64,000 nucleotides of DNA from Pelotomaculum terephthalicicum JT (GTDB lineage Bacteria; Bacillota; Desulfotomaculia; Desulfotomaculales; Pelotomaculaceae). Position 1 is the stretch's first letter; each line of letters begins with the position of its first letter. A program made the translations under genes and the position numbers. The notes beneath the pieces were generated by a model, which searched no databases, was not told the DNA's origin, and saw only the letters and a program-made list of their open reading frames with translations. Location: the NCBI RefSeq assembly GCF_022410535.1, contig NZ_JAKNBL010000010.1:27070-91069 (forward strand), in the 5' to 3' direction. Positions 27,072-36,569 of this stretch are shown one piece after another.

Positions 27072-28175
27072 TTAACGGGCGGCGGTATATTGAGAAATAT
27101 TTAGCAATATACCCACTCCAATCATGGTAAAAAGCAGAGATGTGCCGCCAAAGCTGATGAAAGGTAAAGGTATACCTGTTACCGGCAAGGATCCGGTTAC
27201 CACGCCAATATTGATTATTGACTGGATACCCACCCATGCGGTTATACCGGTCGCCAATAAGCTGGCGAACGGGTCAGTCGATGTGATCGCTATCTTTAGA
27301 CCTCTCCAGATAAAAATGGCAAAAAGCAAGATTACCAGTGAAGCTCCGATAAAACCTAACTCCTCACCGATGATGGCAAAAATAAAGTCGGTGTGGTTTT
27401 CGGGCAGATAAAGAAACTTTTGCTTACTTTGCCCCAAGCCCAACCCAAATAAGCCGCCGGAGCCGATAGCGTATAAGCCCTGGACGATTTGAAATCCGTC
27501 ACCCTGAGAATCGGACCAGGGGTCCATGAAGGCCATTAAGCGCTGCAACCGGTAAGGTTCCATCATAATAGCAAAACCCACCGCCACTAGGCCGGTTGCT
27601 ATAATGCTGCCAAGATGGGTCAGCCTGGCGCCCGCGGCGAAAATCATTACTATTACTATTCCGGCCAGGGACACAGCTGTTCCCAGGTCCGGCTGGATTA
27701 AAATCAGGAGAGCCGCAAAGGACATTAACAGCAGGTAAGGCAATACGCCTTTCGAGAAAGTTTTGATATTGTCTTTTTGCCTGGCCAAACCGTACGCGGT
27801 AAAAATAATCATACAGAGCTTGACAAGTTCAGCGGGCGCGAAAGGTGTCGGGCCAACGGCAATCCAGCGCCGTGCCCCGTTTACCTCCTTGCCGATGCCG
27901 GGGATAAAAACCAACACAAGCAGCAGTAAAGCAATTATTAAGATCGGTAAAATATAATGTTTAAGCTGCCAATAATTGTACTTCATTGCCAAACGCATGG
28001 CAATCAATCCGAGCAGCGCCCATATTAACTGTCGTTTAAAAAAGTAAAAGCTGTCATTGTATTTGACCAGGGTGCTGTACTCGCTAGCGCTGAAAACCAT
28101 GACAACGCCAATGCTTAATAAACTCATTACCGTTAAGAATAGAACAAAATCAGGAGACTTCTTTTTTTGCTGCAT
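27072..28175 (-). CDS. ftsW: Lipid II polymerase FtsW (SEDS family; SpoVE-like)
   Basis: 367 residues, ten hydrophobic segments. SEDS signatures include WIAVGPTPFAPAELVKL, HTDFIFAIIGEELGFIGA and GIPLPFISFGGTSLL. It polymerises glycan strands together with the class B penicillin-binding protein. It lies between murD and murG, as spoVE does in Bacillus; only one SEDS gene is present in this cluster, so it may serve both vegetative division and spore cortex (inference). Confidence 0.93.
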   Translation of the reverse strand: MQQKKKSPDFVLFLTVMSLLSIGVVMVFSASEYSTLVKYNDSFYFFKRQLIWALLGLIAMRLAMKYNYWQLKHYILPILIIALLLLVLVFIPGIGKEVNGARRWIAVGPTPFAPAELVKLCMIIFTAYGLARQKDNIKTFSKGVLPYLLLMSFAALLILIQPDLGTAVSLAGIVIVMIFAAGARLTHLGSIIATGLVAVGFAIMMEPYRLQRLMAFMDPWSDSQGDGFQIVQGLYAIGSGGLFGLGLGQSKQKFLYLPENHTDFIFAIIGEELGFIGASLVILLFAIFIWRGLKIAITSTDPFASLLATGITAWVGIQSIINIGVVTGSLPVTGIPLPFISFGGTSLLFTMIGVGILLNISQYTAAR

Positions 28176-28211
28176 GGCTTTAGGCTACCCCCCCTTTAGT
28201 CAATATTACTC

Positions 28212-29573
28212 CTAATGATTCTTAAGACTAAAAACTATTTCTTTAAATAAATCTCCACGCTCTTCAAAATTATTGAACATATCCCAACTGGCGCACGCCG
28301 GGGATAATAAAACTATATCTCCGGGCCGGGCGGCTTGACTGGCCATCATCACGGCCTCCTTAAAACCCGCCGCGGCCAGGATATTTTCAAATTTTCTTGT
28401 TCTGGCGGCGTCGGCAATTAATCCGGCACTCTGCCCCAGGACCACCAATACCCTGACTTTTTCCTTGATTTTTTCAGCAAGTTCATTAAAGTCGCTACCT
28501 TTATTTTTTCCGCCGGCAATCAACACGATGGGTTTGTCATAAGCTTCAAGCGCTTTAATTGATGCATCCGGGTTGGTCCCCTTGGAGTCGTTAACGTACC
28601 TTACACCATTAATTTCAGCCACAAATTCCAACCGGTGAGATACTCCCTTGAAATTTTTCAAGGTGGAGGCCAGCGATGCGCTGTTCACTCCCATCACCTT
28701 GGCGGCCGCAACTGCCGCGAGAGCGTTTTCCAAGTTGTGCGCGCCGGGCATCTTTAAATCATCAACGCCGCAAATAATCTCAGCTTGCCCGTCAAGGCTG
28801 GCCGCGATTTTTCCCTCACTGACAAAGACGCCTTTCGCCAATTCCACACGCCGGCTAAAATAAACAGTATCGCCGCGTGATTTATTCCCCAGCGCAGCGG
28901 TCAGCGGATCATCATAATTCAGCACAATAAAGTCACCAGGTTTCTGGTTGGTAAATATCCTGGCCTTGGCCGCGATGTAATTGTCCATATTGCCATGACG
29001 GTCCAGATGGTCAGGCGTGATATTCAAGACCACACCTACCTTCGGCTTGAAGGCTCTGGTAGTTTCCAGCTGAAAACTCGATACCTCGGCTACAACGACA
29101 TCTCTAGAACAGTATTTCTCTACTTCAGTTACTAACGGAAGGCCGATATTGCCGCCTACCAGCGTGGATATGCCGGCATCCTGAAAAATAGAGCCAAGCA
29201 AGGCGGTTGTAGTGGTTTTGCCATTCGTCCCGGTAATAGCCACAATAGGCGCCGCGGTAAAATGGTAAGCCAGCTCCAGCTCTCCGGTGACAGTTATTCC
29301 ATTGTTCATGGCAGACAAGGCCGGCTCGACAGTAAGAGGAACTCCGGGACTCATAACCACCAGATCAAAACTACCCTTGCGCACCTCCGGGTATCTGCCG
29401 AGAGAAAGCTCAACCCCTTCAGCAGCCAACTCCGCCAACTGATTATCCTGATCCACCGGATTGCTGGCATCCGTTAAAACAACAACAGCGCCTTTTTTCA
29501 AAAGAAATCGTGAAACAGCCAATCCGCTCTTGCCGGCGCCAACAACAAGCGCTTTTTTATCCTTAAGTTCCAT
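28212..29573 (-). CDS. murD: UDP-MurNAc-L-Ala-D-glutamate ligase MurD
   Basis: 453 residues. Rossmann N-terminus VVGAGKSGLAVSRFLLKKG, P-loop ITGTNGKTTTTALLG, EVSSFQLETT and NITPDHLDRHGNM of the Mur ligases, C-terminal LIAGGKNKGSDF. It adds D-Glu. The gap to mraY downstream carries repeat elements (29623-29743). Confidence 0.95.
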   Translation of the reverse strand: MELKDKKALVVGAGKSGLAVSRFLLKKGAVVVLTDASNPVDQDNQLAELAAEGVELSLGRYPEVRKGSFDLVVMSPGVPLTVEPALSAMNNGITVTGELELAYHFTAAPIVAITGTNGKTTTTALLGSIFQDAGISTLVGGNIGLPLVTEVEKYCSRDVVVAEVSSFQLETTRAFKPKVGVVLNITPDHLDRHGNMDNYIAAKARIFTNQKPGDFIVLNYDDPLTAALGNKSRGDTVYFSRRVELAKGVFVSEGKIAASLDGQAEIICGVDDLKMPGAHNLENALAAVAAAKVMGVNSASLASTLKNFKGVSHRLEFVAEINGVRYVNDSKGTNPDASIKALEAYDKPIVLIAGGKNKGSDFNELAEKIKEKVRVLVVLGQSAGLIADAARTRKFENILAAAGFKEAVMMASQAARPGDIVLLSPACASWDMFNNFEERGDLFKEIVFSLKNH

Positions 29574-29622
29574 TGATGCCCGCCTTTCAAAAGCTGAGTG
29601 AACTCGTTTAGCTTCCGCTAAA

Positions 29623-29668
29623 CTTCGGGGCTGCGGTGGGGGATTCTACCGCCACCGCAGCCCGAAGG
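29623..29668. repeat. GC-rich hairpin in the murD-mraY gap
   Basis: CTTCGGGGCTGCGGTGG pairs with CCACCGCAGCCCGAAG apart from one bulged G, around a short loop. It lies next to the tandem 29-bp repeats and is likely part of the same intergenic insertion. Confidence 0.6.
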
Positions 29669-29680
29669 CAATTCCATTCG

Positions 29681-29743
29681 TTGGGGACATTCCTCCGACC
29701 CCAAAGTCATATTATTGGGGACATTCCTCCGACCCCAAAGTCA
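29681..29743. repeat. Perfect 29-bp direct repeat, two copies, REP-like
   Basis: Copies at 29681-29709 and 29715-29743 are identical; each begins TTGGGGACATTCCTCCGACC and ends CCAAAGTCA. TTGGGG and CCCCAA inside each copy can pair. After copy 2 comes GGCTTTA, giving the GTCAGGCTTTA core also found in the palindrome at 12881. Confidence 0.85.
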
Positions 29744-29780
29744 GGCTTTAAAGAGAGGTGTGTCACCTTTCCTTAACACT

Positions 29781-30767
29781 TTACCTACCCAGGTGGTAAA
29801 ACCCGGCAAGCCCAATCATACTAAAAACTATGGTAGCCGTCCAAAAGGTGAGCACCACTTGGTTCTCTCCCCATCCGCCCAATTCAAAATGGTGATGTAA
29901 AGGGCTCATGCGAAAAATACGTTTACCCCTGGTTTGAAAGGATATCACCTGGATGACCACGGAAAGTGTTTCAATAATAAAGATACCGCCGATTATTAAT
30001 AAGAATAGCTCACTCCTGGTTATTACCGCAGCGGCGCCCAGCCCTCCTCCCAAAGCCAGGGAGCCGGTGTCACCCATAAACACCCTGGCCGGGTGGCGGT
30101 TGAAATAAAGAAAACCCAGACAACCCCCCGCCAATGCCGCCAGGCTCAGGGCAACCCCGGTGTTGTCCATCAATAAAGCAATAACCATCATACCCAGCGC
30201 AACCAGCAAGCTTACACCGGCGGCCAGACCGTCCAGCCCATCGGTAAGATTGACAGCGTTGGCCATCCCGACAACAACCAGAACGGTAAATGCCAGGAAC
30301 AGCCACCACCCCAAATCCAGGCTTGCACCTCCATTAACTATCAGATATGAAAACGGCAGAGACAAGCTGGTGCCCCTATCTGATAAAAATACTACCCAAT
30401 AGGCCAACCCGGCCGCAAGAAGCCCCTGCCCGAGCAGTTTCTCCCGTGCTCTCAAGCCCAGCGACCTTTTCAGCACAACCTTGATATAGTCGTCAAGAAA
30501 CCCGATCAAACCGAACCCCAAGGATACAACGAGTACGATGATACTATCCCGCGCCCCTTGAGCGACTAACAACACCGCTACAGACACGCCTGCCAAAAAT
30601 ATCACCCCACCCATGGTGGGGGTACCCGCTTTTTGTTGATGCCGGGAAGGTCCTTCCGCGCGAATGTTCTGGCCGAACTTTAGCTTTCTTAAAACAGGTA
30701 TTGCCAGGGGACCCACTAATAATGTCGTTAACAGCGAGGCAGCGAATGCCATCCATAATCCTTGCAT
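29781..30767 (-). CDS. mraY: Phospho-MurNAc-pentapeptide transferase MraY
   Basis: 328 residues, ten membrane segments. GTPTMGGVIFL, FLDDYIKVV (catalytic Asp pair), NAVNLTDGLDGLAAG and MGDTGSLALGGGL are the family signatures, with HHHFELGGWGENQVV near the C-terminus. It transfers P-MurNAc-pentapeptide to undecaprenyl phosphate, giving lipid I. ATG at 30767 has GTAGGAGG upstream and lies 40 nt inside the end of murF. Confidence 0.95.
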   Translation of the reverse strand: MQGLWMAFAASLLTTLLVGPLAIPVLRKLKFGQNIRAEGPSRHQQKAGTPTMGGVIFLAGVSVAVLLVAQGARDSIIVLVVSLGFGLIGFLDDYIKVVLKRSLGLRAREKLLGQGLLAAGLAYWVVFLSDRGTSLSLPFSYLIVNGGASLDLGWWLFLAFTVLVVVGMANAVNLTDGLDGLAAGVSLLVALGMMVIALLMDNTGVALSLAALAGGCLGFLYFNRHPARVFMGDTGSLALGGGLGAAAVITRSELFLLIIGGIFIIETLSVVIQVISFQTRGKRIFRMSPLHHHFELGGWGENQVVLTFWTATIVFSMIGLAGFYHLGR

Positions 30768-32170
30768 GAAAGCCTCCTACTATACTCATGCGCGGGCTTT
30801 GCCCCGGAAATCGACGCGACGATCTGCTCCATATGCATAGCTCTGGAACCTTTAACCAGGACAACGTCCCCTTTCCTGAGAATGCTGTTTAATACCGTTA
30901 TCGCCTCTTGATTATTCGCACAGCTGTGGATCTTACCAGCCGGCATGCCGGATCTCACAGCCCCTTCAGCTATACCTGAAGCGAGATCGCCAACCACCAC
31001 CAAAGAGTCCACCCCCAGGTCAGCCGCTATTGAACCAACTTCAACGTGTCCTTCCACCGCCCGGGGACCCAGTTCCAGCATATTGCCGAGCACAGCCACT
31101 GTACATCTGCCTCCGGATACTTCTTTCAGTACCCGAAGGGCTGCCCCGGTTGAAGCCGGGCTGGCGTTATATGCATCGTTAATAATTTTCACATCAGCCG
31201 CTTCGATAATTTCCAGGCGCATGTCCGATAAAGTCACTGTGTTAAGTCCCTCAGCTATTTCTTCGATAGAAAAACCAAATTCCCTTCCCACTGCAATCGC
31301 GGCAAGCGCATTCAGCACATTGTGCCGCCCCGGCAGGGACAGAGAAAATCCCCACTCGCGCCCGGATATTTTTGCGGTAAACTGGTTGCCTCCCTTTTCC
31401 GCTCTGACATCTTTAACCATTATTTCACATTCTTTATCGGTACCGAAAAAGATTACCTTCCCGCGGCAACGCCCGGCCTCCCTCCGAATAAACGGGCTGT
31501 CGGCATTTAATACGGCAAACCCGTCGGCTGGAATGTTTTCCAGTATTTCTCCCTTGGCCGCGGCAATGTTGCTCACCGTTCCCAGCAACTCCAAGTGGGC
31601 CTCTCCGATATTGGTAATCACCGCGCCGGTAGGCCTGGCGATACGGCACAAAGTATTTATCTCTCCCGGTCCCCGCATACCCATTTCCACCACCGCGACC
31701 TCTGAGCTTTCATCTATATGTAAAAGCGTAAGCGGCAGGCCAATCTCGTTATTATAATTACCCATGGTTTTTACGGTGCGTAAACGCCTACCCAGAACAG
31801 ACGCGATCATATCTTTTGTCGTAGTTTTCCCGTTACTGCCGGTCACTGCGATCAGCGGTATCCCGCACCGGTCCCTGTTCAATGCCGCAAGTGCCTGCAG
31901 GGCGGCCAGCGTATCAAATACTTTTATTACAGGAAGACCGGCAGTTACCTTTACCGCCCGGTCAACCACCAAGCCTCCCGCGCCAGCCGCGACTGCCAGG
32001 TCCAGGAACTGATGGGCGTCGTATTTTTTTCCCCTCAAGGCTAAAAAAAGGCTGCCGGGTTCTATTTTACGGCTATCGGTGGAAACCTGGCTGAATACAA
32101 CGCCGGAATCACCCTGGATAATTTCGCCGCCGATGGCTTTAGCTATTTCTACCAAGGTGGTTGCTTTCAT
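30728..32170 (-). CDS. murF: UDP-MurNAc-tripeptide D-Ala-D-Ala ligase MurF
   Basis: 480 residues. P-loop AVTGSNGKTTTKDMIAS, EMGMRGPGEINTL, NIGEAHLELLGT, and the C-terminal KGSRAMHMEQIV. It adds D-Ala-D-Ala to complete the pentapeptide. Its last 40 nt overlap the start of mraY, an unusually long overlap for this cluster, consistent with translational coupling. Confidence 0.95.
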   Translation of the reverse strand: MKATTLVEIAKAIGGEIIQGDSGVVFSQVSTDSRKIEPGSLFLALRGKKYDAHQFLDLAVAAGAGGLVVDRAVKVTAGLPVIKVFDTLAALQALAALNRDRCGIPLIAVTGSNGKTTTKDMIASVLGRRLRTVKTMGNYNNEIGLPLTLLHIDESSEVAVVEMGMRGPGEINTLCRIARPTGAVITNIGEAHLELLGTVSNIAAAKGEILENIPADGFAVLNADSPFIRREAGRCRGKVIFFGTDKECEIMVKDVRAEKGGNQFTAKISGREWGFSLSLPGRHNVLNALAAIAVGREFGFSIEEIAEGLNTVTLSDMRLEIIEAADVKIINDAYNASPASTGAALRVLKEVSGGRCTVAVLGNMLELGPRAVEGHVEVGSIAADLGVDSLVVVGDLASGIAEGAVRSGMPAGKIHSCANNQEAITVLNSILRKGDVVLVKGSRAMHMEQIVASISGAKPAHEYSRRLSCKDYGWHSLPRC

Positions 32171-32238
32171 ACTAACCCCCGTTTATTTGTTTACAAATCA
32201 TCCTTTTTAGCAACTCCACGCACTCGCTTTTTCAGGAT

Positions 32239-33735
32239 CTAACCGTTCCTTAACTCCAAGTAATTTTTAATTGCTGAAGCTGCTTCCCGGCGGTCTTCAA
32301 AGGGAAACTTTTCCGTACCGATTATTTGGTAATCTTCATGACCTTTACCGGCGATAATTACTACATCGCCCTTGCGCGCCATACTTATTGCCAGGCCGAT
32401 AGCCTTGCGCCGGTCCTGTTCCACCAGATAATTCTCCTTTGGAGCCAGCGGCCGCACCCCTTCAATGATGTCCTGGATAATCTTCGCCGGACTTTCTGTA
32501 CGCGGATTATCCGCAGTAATAATTTGAAAATCACTGTATTTTGCAGTTATGCTTCCCATTACCGGACGTTTCCCACGATCACGATCTCCTCCGCAGCCAT
32601 AAACTGTGATTAAACGCCCCTGGGTTAACTGGCGGGCTGTTTTCAGGATATTTTCAAGGCCGTCCGGAGTATGGGCATAATCAACAATTACTGTAAAATC
32701 CTGACCCGCGTCGACCTTTTCAAAACGGCCCGGTATTCCCTGTATGTTCTCCAGGGCACTTTTGATAATCTCGTGCGGTACGCCCAAAGCCGCCGCGGCG
32801 GTAAAAGCACCCAGCGCATTATACACGTTAAACAGGCCGGTTAAACATAGATTTAATTGACAGCGACCCAGCTTCCCATCTATTTGAAAATTAACGCCCC
32901 GGGTATTTATATTAACATTCGTGGCGTAAACATCCGCCGTGTTCTTGATCCCGAAGGTGTGGACCAAGCCACCGGCAGCTTGTGCAAAGCGCTCCGCAGC
33001 CGGATCATCCGCGTTAATTACAGCGTGTTTTATTGTGCTTTTGTCGCCGGGTACCTTCAGGTTCTTGAACAGCTTTAATTTTTCTTCCAAATATTGACCC
33101 ATGCTCTGGTGAAAATCCAGGTGATCCTGGGTGAGGTTGGTAAAAACCGCCATGTCAAACTCGCAACCGTCCACCCGGTTTAGCGCCAAAGCATGAGAAG
33201 AAACTTCCATAACACAGGCGCCCACCCCTTCCCTGACCATCCTTCTTAGCAATGCCTGCAAATCAGTTGATTCCGGGGTAGTATTATTGCCAGGTATAAC
33301 CTGGGTGCCAATTCTGTTATGAATAGTGCCGATCAATCCCACTTTTGCCCCGGAAAGGCCCAAGATTGCCGAGATTAAGCTGGCTGTCGTGGTTTTGCCG
33401 TTAGTACCCGTTACACCAATCATCTTTAATTCTTTGGCAGGATCGCCATAAAACCGCGCTGACAGTACTGCCAAAGCATGCCTTGTATCTTGAACAACAG
33501 CCCATGCTATATCCGGCGGCAATTCAACCTTACGCTCCATTACCACCGCTACGGCACCTTGTTTTACCGCTTGCCCCACATAATCATGCCCGTCAGATTT
33601 AAACCCTTTTATGGAAACGAAAAGAAAACCCGGGCATACCTTGCGTGAGTCATAAGTTATCCCTTTAAGCCGGACATCATGATTGCCGCCGGCAGCTTGG
33701 ATATTTACTGCTTCAAGCAGTTTTTTCAAAAGCAA
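32239..33735 (-). CDS. murE: UDP-MurNAc-dipeptide meso-diaminopimelate ligase MurE
   Basis: 498 residues. P-loop VTGTNGKTTTASLISA, EVSSHALALNRV, NLTQDHLDFHQSM, and the amino-acid specificity motif DNPRTESP. DNPR indicates meso-diaminopimelate rather than lysine, so the cell wall is probably of the DAP type. The start is TTG with GGGAGG 8 nt upstream. It follows the penicillin-binding protein gene. Confidence 0.95.
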   Translation of the reverse strand: MLLKKLLEAVNIQAAGGNHDVRLKGITYDSRKVCPGFLFVSIKGFKSDGHDYVGQAVKQGAVAVVMERKVELPPDIAWAVVQDTRHALAVLSARFYGDPAKELKMIGVTGTNGKTTTASLISAILGLSGAKVGLIGTIHNRIGTQVIPGNNTTPESTDLQALLRRMVREGVGACVMEVSSHALALNRVDGCEFDMAVFTNLTQDHLDFHQSMGQYLEEKLKLFKNLKVPGDKSTIKHAVINADDPAAERFAQAAGGLVHTFGIKNTADVYATNVNINTRGVNFQIDGKLGRCQLNLCLTGLFNVYNALGAFTAAAALGVPHEIIKSALENIQGIPGRFEKVDAGQDFTVIVDYAHTPDGLENILKTARQLTQGRLITVYGCGGDRDRGKRPVMGSITAKYSDFQIITADNPRTESPAKIIQDIIEGVRPLAPKENYLVEQDRRKAIGLAISMARKGDVVIIAGKGHEDYQIIGTEKFPFEDRREAASAIKNYLELRNG

Positions 33736-33810
33736 TTAAAAATCCTCCCATTCGGGATTGTTCTACTCAATATTTCATAGTATTTCCATTATTGACATCT
33801 ATTGATATTC

Positions 33811-35934
33811 TTAATCATGCAAGGTTTGCACAAAGCTTTCACTGAATTCAACATTAATAGTCGAACCTCTAGCAACTTTTGATCCGGGTGGCGCTTGCTG
33901 CCCGATAGCCACTCCAGTGCCTGCCGGGCTTAAAACAAGTCCCAGATTCTCAAGCAAGCTTCCTGCTTCTTTAATGGTCAGTCCTTTTAAGTCAGGTACG
34001 GCAACTTCATTGGATGTGCTGGCTTCCTGCAATTCGAGAATGACGGTGGCGCCGCTCAAAACATCAACACCACCTTTGGGAACCTGACTGCTTACAATAC
34101 CGCCCTGGCCTCTTGTCTGAACTACTAGACCGGCGTTTTTCAGCACCCTTTGGGCGGCTTCCACCGGATAATTCACCACATTAGGGACAATGATTCTCGA
34201 CTTGGGTTCTTCAAACATAAAGGGGTCCTTCGGTTTTTCTATAGTCCTTTCCGGAACCTTCAGGTAGTGCAGAGTGTCCAACGCTACCGCCTTAAAGGCC
34301 GGCGCCGCGACCTGACTGCCAAAATAGCTTGGTCCGTTGGGTTCAGCTACCATCACCAAAGTAGCAATTTCCGGGTCGTCCGCCGGTGCAAAACCCATAA
34401 ACGATGCCACATACTTGCCGTCAACATACCTTCCCTGCTCAACCACCTGGGCGGTACCGGTTTTACCCGCCGCGCCATACCCGTCGACAAAGGCATTTCG
34501 ACCTGTTCCCTTCTGAACCACGTTAGTAAGCAGCCGCATCAAGGTTTGAGCGCTGTCTTTTGAAATTACCTGGCGAACCGGTTCAGTATTAAACTCCTGC
34601 AGCACCTTTCCTTCAGGGTCGGTAATCGCCTTAACCAGTCTCGGTTTAAGCAAAACTCCTCCGTTGGCCACCGCGGAAGCGGCGCAGATCAGTTGGATTG
34701 GCGTAACAGCAATAGACTGGCCGATGGACATTGTGGCAATATTTAAGTCAGTAACTTCATCAAGAGGAATTTGCAGGCCTACTTCCTCGCCGGGCAAGCT
34801 GATCCCTGTCTTCTGGTCCAGACCAAAAGCATTGATATATTTATAAAATTTATCCTTGCCCAACCTCAAACCCACTGTAATAAAACCGGGGTTGCATGAA
34901 TTCTGGCATACTTCTTCAAAGGTTTGCAAACCGTGTCCGCCGTCATACCAGCACCGGATTGTCCGGTCCGCGACTTTGATAAAGCCGGGGTCATTAAATG
35001 TGTCGCTCGGCCTCACCGCGCCTTCTTCCAAAGCGGAAGCGGCTGTAATGATTTTAAAAGTTGAACCGGGTTCATAATTATAACAGACGGACGGGTTATG
35101 GTCCCATACAGACTGAGGATAACGCTGCCACTCAGCCGGATTAAATGTCGGCCGGTTCCCCATGGCAAGGATTTCCCCCGTTTTGGGATTCATTACGATC
35201 ATGACAGCCAACTTCGGATGGTAGGACTCTGTAATCTTATCCAGCTCTCTTTCAACAAAAAACTGAATGGTCTGATCAATTGTCAGCACCAGATTGTTGC
35301 CGGGCACGGGTGGTACGTACTTGTGCACCGCTTCAGGAATGCTTCTTCCCACGGCATCTTTTTCAATAACGATACGACCTGGAATTCCTGTCAATTCCTT
35401 ATCATAAGCACTTTCAAACCCAGTCAGGCCCTGGTTGTCATCACCGACAAATCCGAGCAAGTGGGCGGCCAGATTGTCCTGACGGTAAAAACGCTTGTTT
35501 TCTTCCACCAGTTCGACACCATCTATTTTTAGCGCCTTTAGTTTTTGGGAGGATTCGTAGTCAATTCGTCTCTTTAGCCAGACAAAGCCCACATTTTGAG
35601 TGAGCTTTTTATACACGTCTTCCTTATCCATTCCCAAGGCGCCGGCAATCCTATCCGCGTTTTCCCGTTTATCAGGAACCTGGGGAGGGAATGCATATGC
35701 GGAATCCACACTGACACTTGAAACCAACTCATTGCCGTTCCGGTCAAGTATCGCTCCCCGCTTGGCCTCCACCGGCACGTCCCGGGTACGAATGCCCAGA
35801 GCTTCCGCTCTCAGCCTGTCCCCTTCGACAAGCTGAAGCCAGCCTAAACGCAAAACCAAAAACAAGAAAACAGCTGCGGCTGTCAGAAACAGTACGGTTA
35901 TTCTCTTTCGAATCATTATGTTTGTTGTCTGCAT
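33811..35934 (-). CDS. Class B penicillin-binding protein with two PASTA domains (FtsI/SpoVD type)
   Basis: 707 residues. One N-terminal membrane helix (ITVLFLTAAAVFLFLVLRLG), a dimerisation domain, then a transpeptidase with SxxK Ser in YEPGSTFKIITA, SCNPGFI and KTGTAQVVEQG. Two C-terminal PASTA repeats (about 590-650 and 655-707; VPNVVNYPVEAAQRVL and VPDLKGLTIKEAGSLL) bind muropeptides. It cross-links septal peptidoglycan with FtsW. ATG at 35934 is chosen by SD GGGAGGAGG over a start ten codons upstream. B. subtilis has pbpB and spoVD here; this cluster has one such gene. Confidence 0.93.
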   Translation of the reverse strand: MQTTNIMIRKRITVLFLTAAAVFLFLVLRLGWLQLVEGDRLRAEALGIRTRDVPVEAKRGAILDRNGNELVSSVSVDSAYAFPPQVPDKRENADRIAGALGMDKEDVYKKLTQNVGFVWLKRRIDYESSQKLKALKIDGVELVEENKRFYRQDNLAAHLLGFVGDDNQGLTGFESAYDKELTGIPGRIVIEKDAVGRSIPEAVHKYVPPVPGNNLVLTIDQTIQFFVERELDKITESYHPKLAVMIVMNPKTGEILAMGNRPTFNPAEWQRYPQSVWDHNPSVCYNYEPGSTFKIITAASALEEGAVRPSDTFNDPGFIKVADRTIRCWYDGGHGLQTFEEVCQNSCNPGFITVGLRLGKDKFYKYINAFGLDQKTGISLPGEEVGLQIPLDEVTDLNIATMSIGQSIAVTPIQLICAASAVANGGVLLKPRLVKAITDPEGKVLQEFNTEPVRQVISKDSAQTLMRLLTNVVQKGTGRNAFVDGYGAAGKTGTAQVVEQGRYVDGKYVASFMGFAPADDPEIATLVMVAEPNGPSYFGSQVAAPAFKAVALDTLHYLKVPERTIEKPKDPFMFEEPKSRIIVPNVVNYPVEAAQRVLKNAGLVVQTRGQGGIVSSQVPKGGVDVLSGATVILELQEASTSNEVAVPDLKGLTIKEAGSLLENLGLVLSPAGTGVAIGQQAPPGSKVARGSTINVEFSESFVQTLHD

Positions 35935-35970
35935 TTGCCTCCTCCCAAAAACCGCAACCCTCAACCCGCT

Positions 35971-36471
35971 CTAACCGCTCTTATTATCAAACCGGTTTAC
36001 CAATTCAGCAAAAGTTTCTATCAAGCGGCTTTTTTCTTTTTCACCCCTGGATACGGCGGCCGGTTGATCAGGCTGTACTTTTGACTGGGTTGTTGATTCC
36101 TGCGGGGCCGTGTCGGCAACAGTAATCACCATAAAATTATCAGCATCCGGCTTAACCATATTAAGCTTATGAATTGCCAGATATTCAATATTATCTATAC
36201 TTACCAGTTGCTGAATATCCTTTTCCAAACCATGGTTTTCCACACGGAGGACGCTCAGTTCTTTATTTAGCCGGTTTATTTGGTAACCGAGGGTAAATAA
36301 CTGGGAACAATAATAAGTAATAAACACACCAACTAAAAAAATCGCCATAACGAACCCCGTAAGCACAAGTTTCTCACTTTTGAAAACCGCCTTGCGCCTG
36401 CGTGTTTTTCTCGGCTGGAACGTTTCATCAAAAAAACCACAGTTGCCTTTCTTCTCCTGGGCTACAATCAA
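35971..36471 (-). CDS. ftsL: FtsL-like septum protein
   Basis: 166 residues. A basic N-terminal region (RKTRRRKAVF), one membrane helix (LTGFVMAIFLVGVFITYYC), then a leucine-zipper-like coiled coil (about 70-105; LNKELSVLRVENHGLEKDI) and a disordered acidic/Gln-rich tail. The layout and location between rsmH and the PBP gene identify FtsL, which pairs with FtsQ (DivIB). Sequence conservation in this family is low, so context carries much of the call. TTG start with GGAGGG 10 nt upstream. Confidence 0.8.
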   Translation of the reverse strand: MIVAQEKKGNCGFFDETFQPRKTRRRKAVFKSEKLVLTGFVMAIFLVGVFITYYCSQLFTLGYQINRLNKELSVLRVENHGLEKDIQQLVSIDNIEYLAIHKLNMVKPDADNFMVITVADTAPQESTTQSKVQPDQPAAVSRGEKEKSRLIETFAELVNRFDNKSG

Positions 36472-36569
36472 TCTTATTCAACCCTCCCGAAGAATAGAAC
36501 CACAGAACACACGTTCAGGTATAATATTCCATAAGAATTGAGAATAGACCATTCTCTTATTCACCACTG

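Noticed and set aside
29681..29743. CRISPR array
   Set aside because: Only two repeats with a 5-nt spacer and no cas genes; they fit a REP-like tandem repeat.
30728..30767. 40-nt murF-mraY overlap as a wrong start for mraY
   Set aside because: The mraY ATG has an excellent GGAGG site and the protein starts at the usual place, so the overlap is real.
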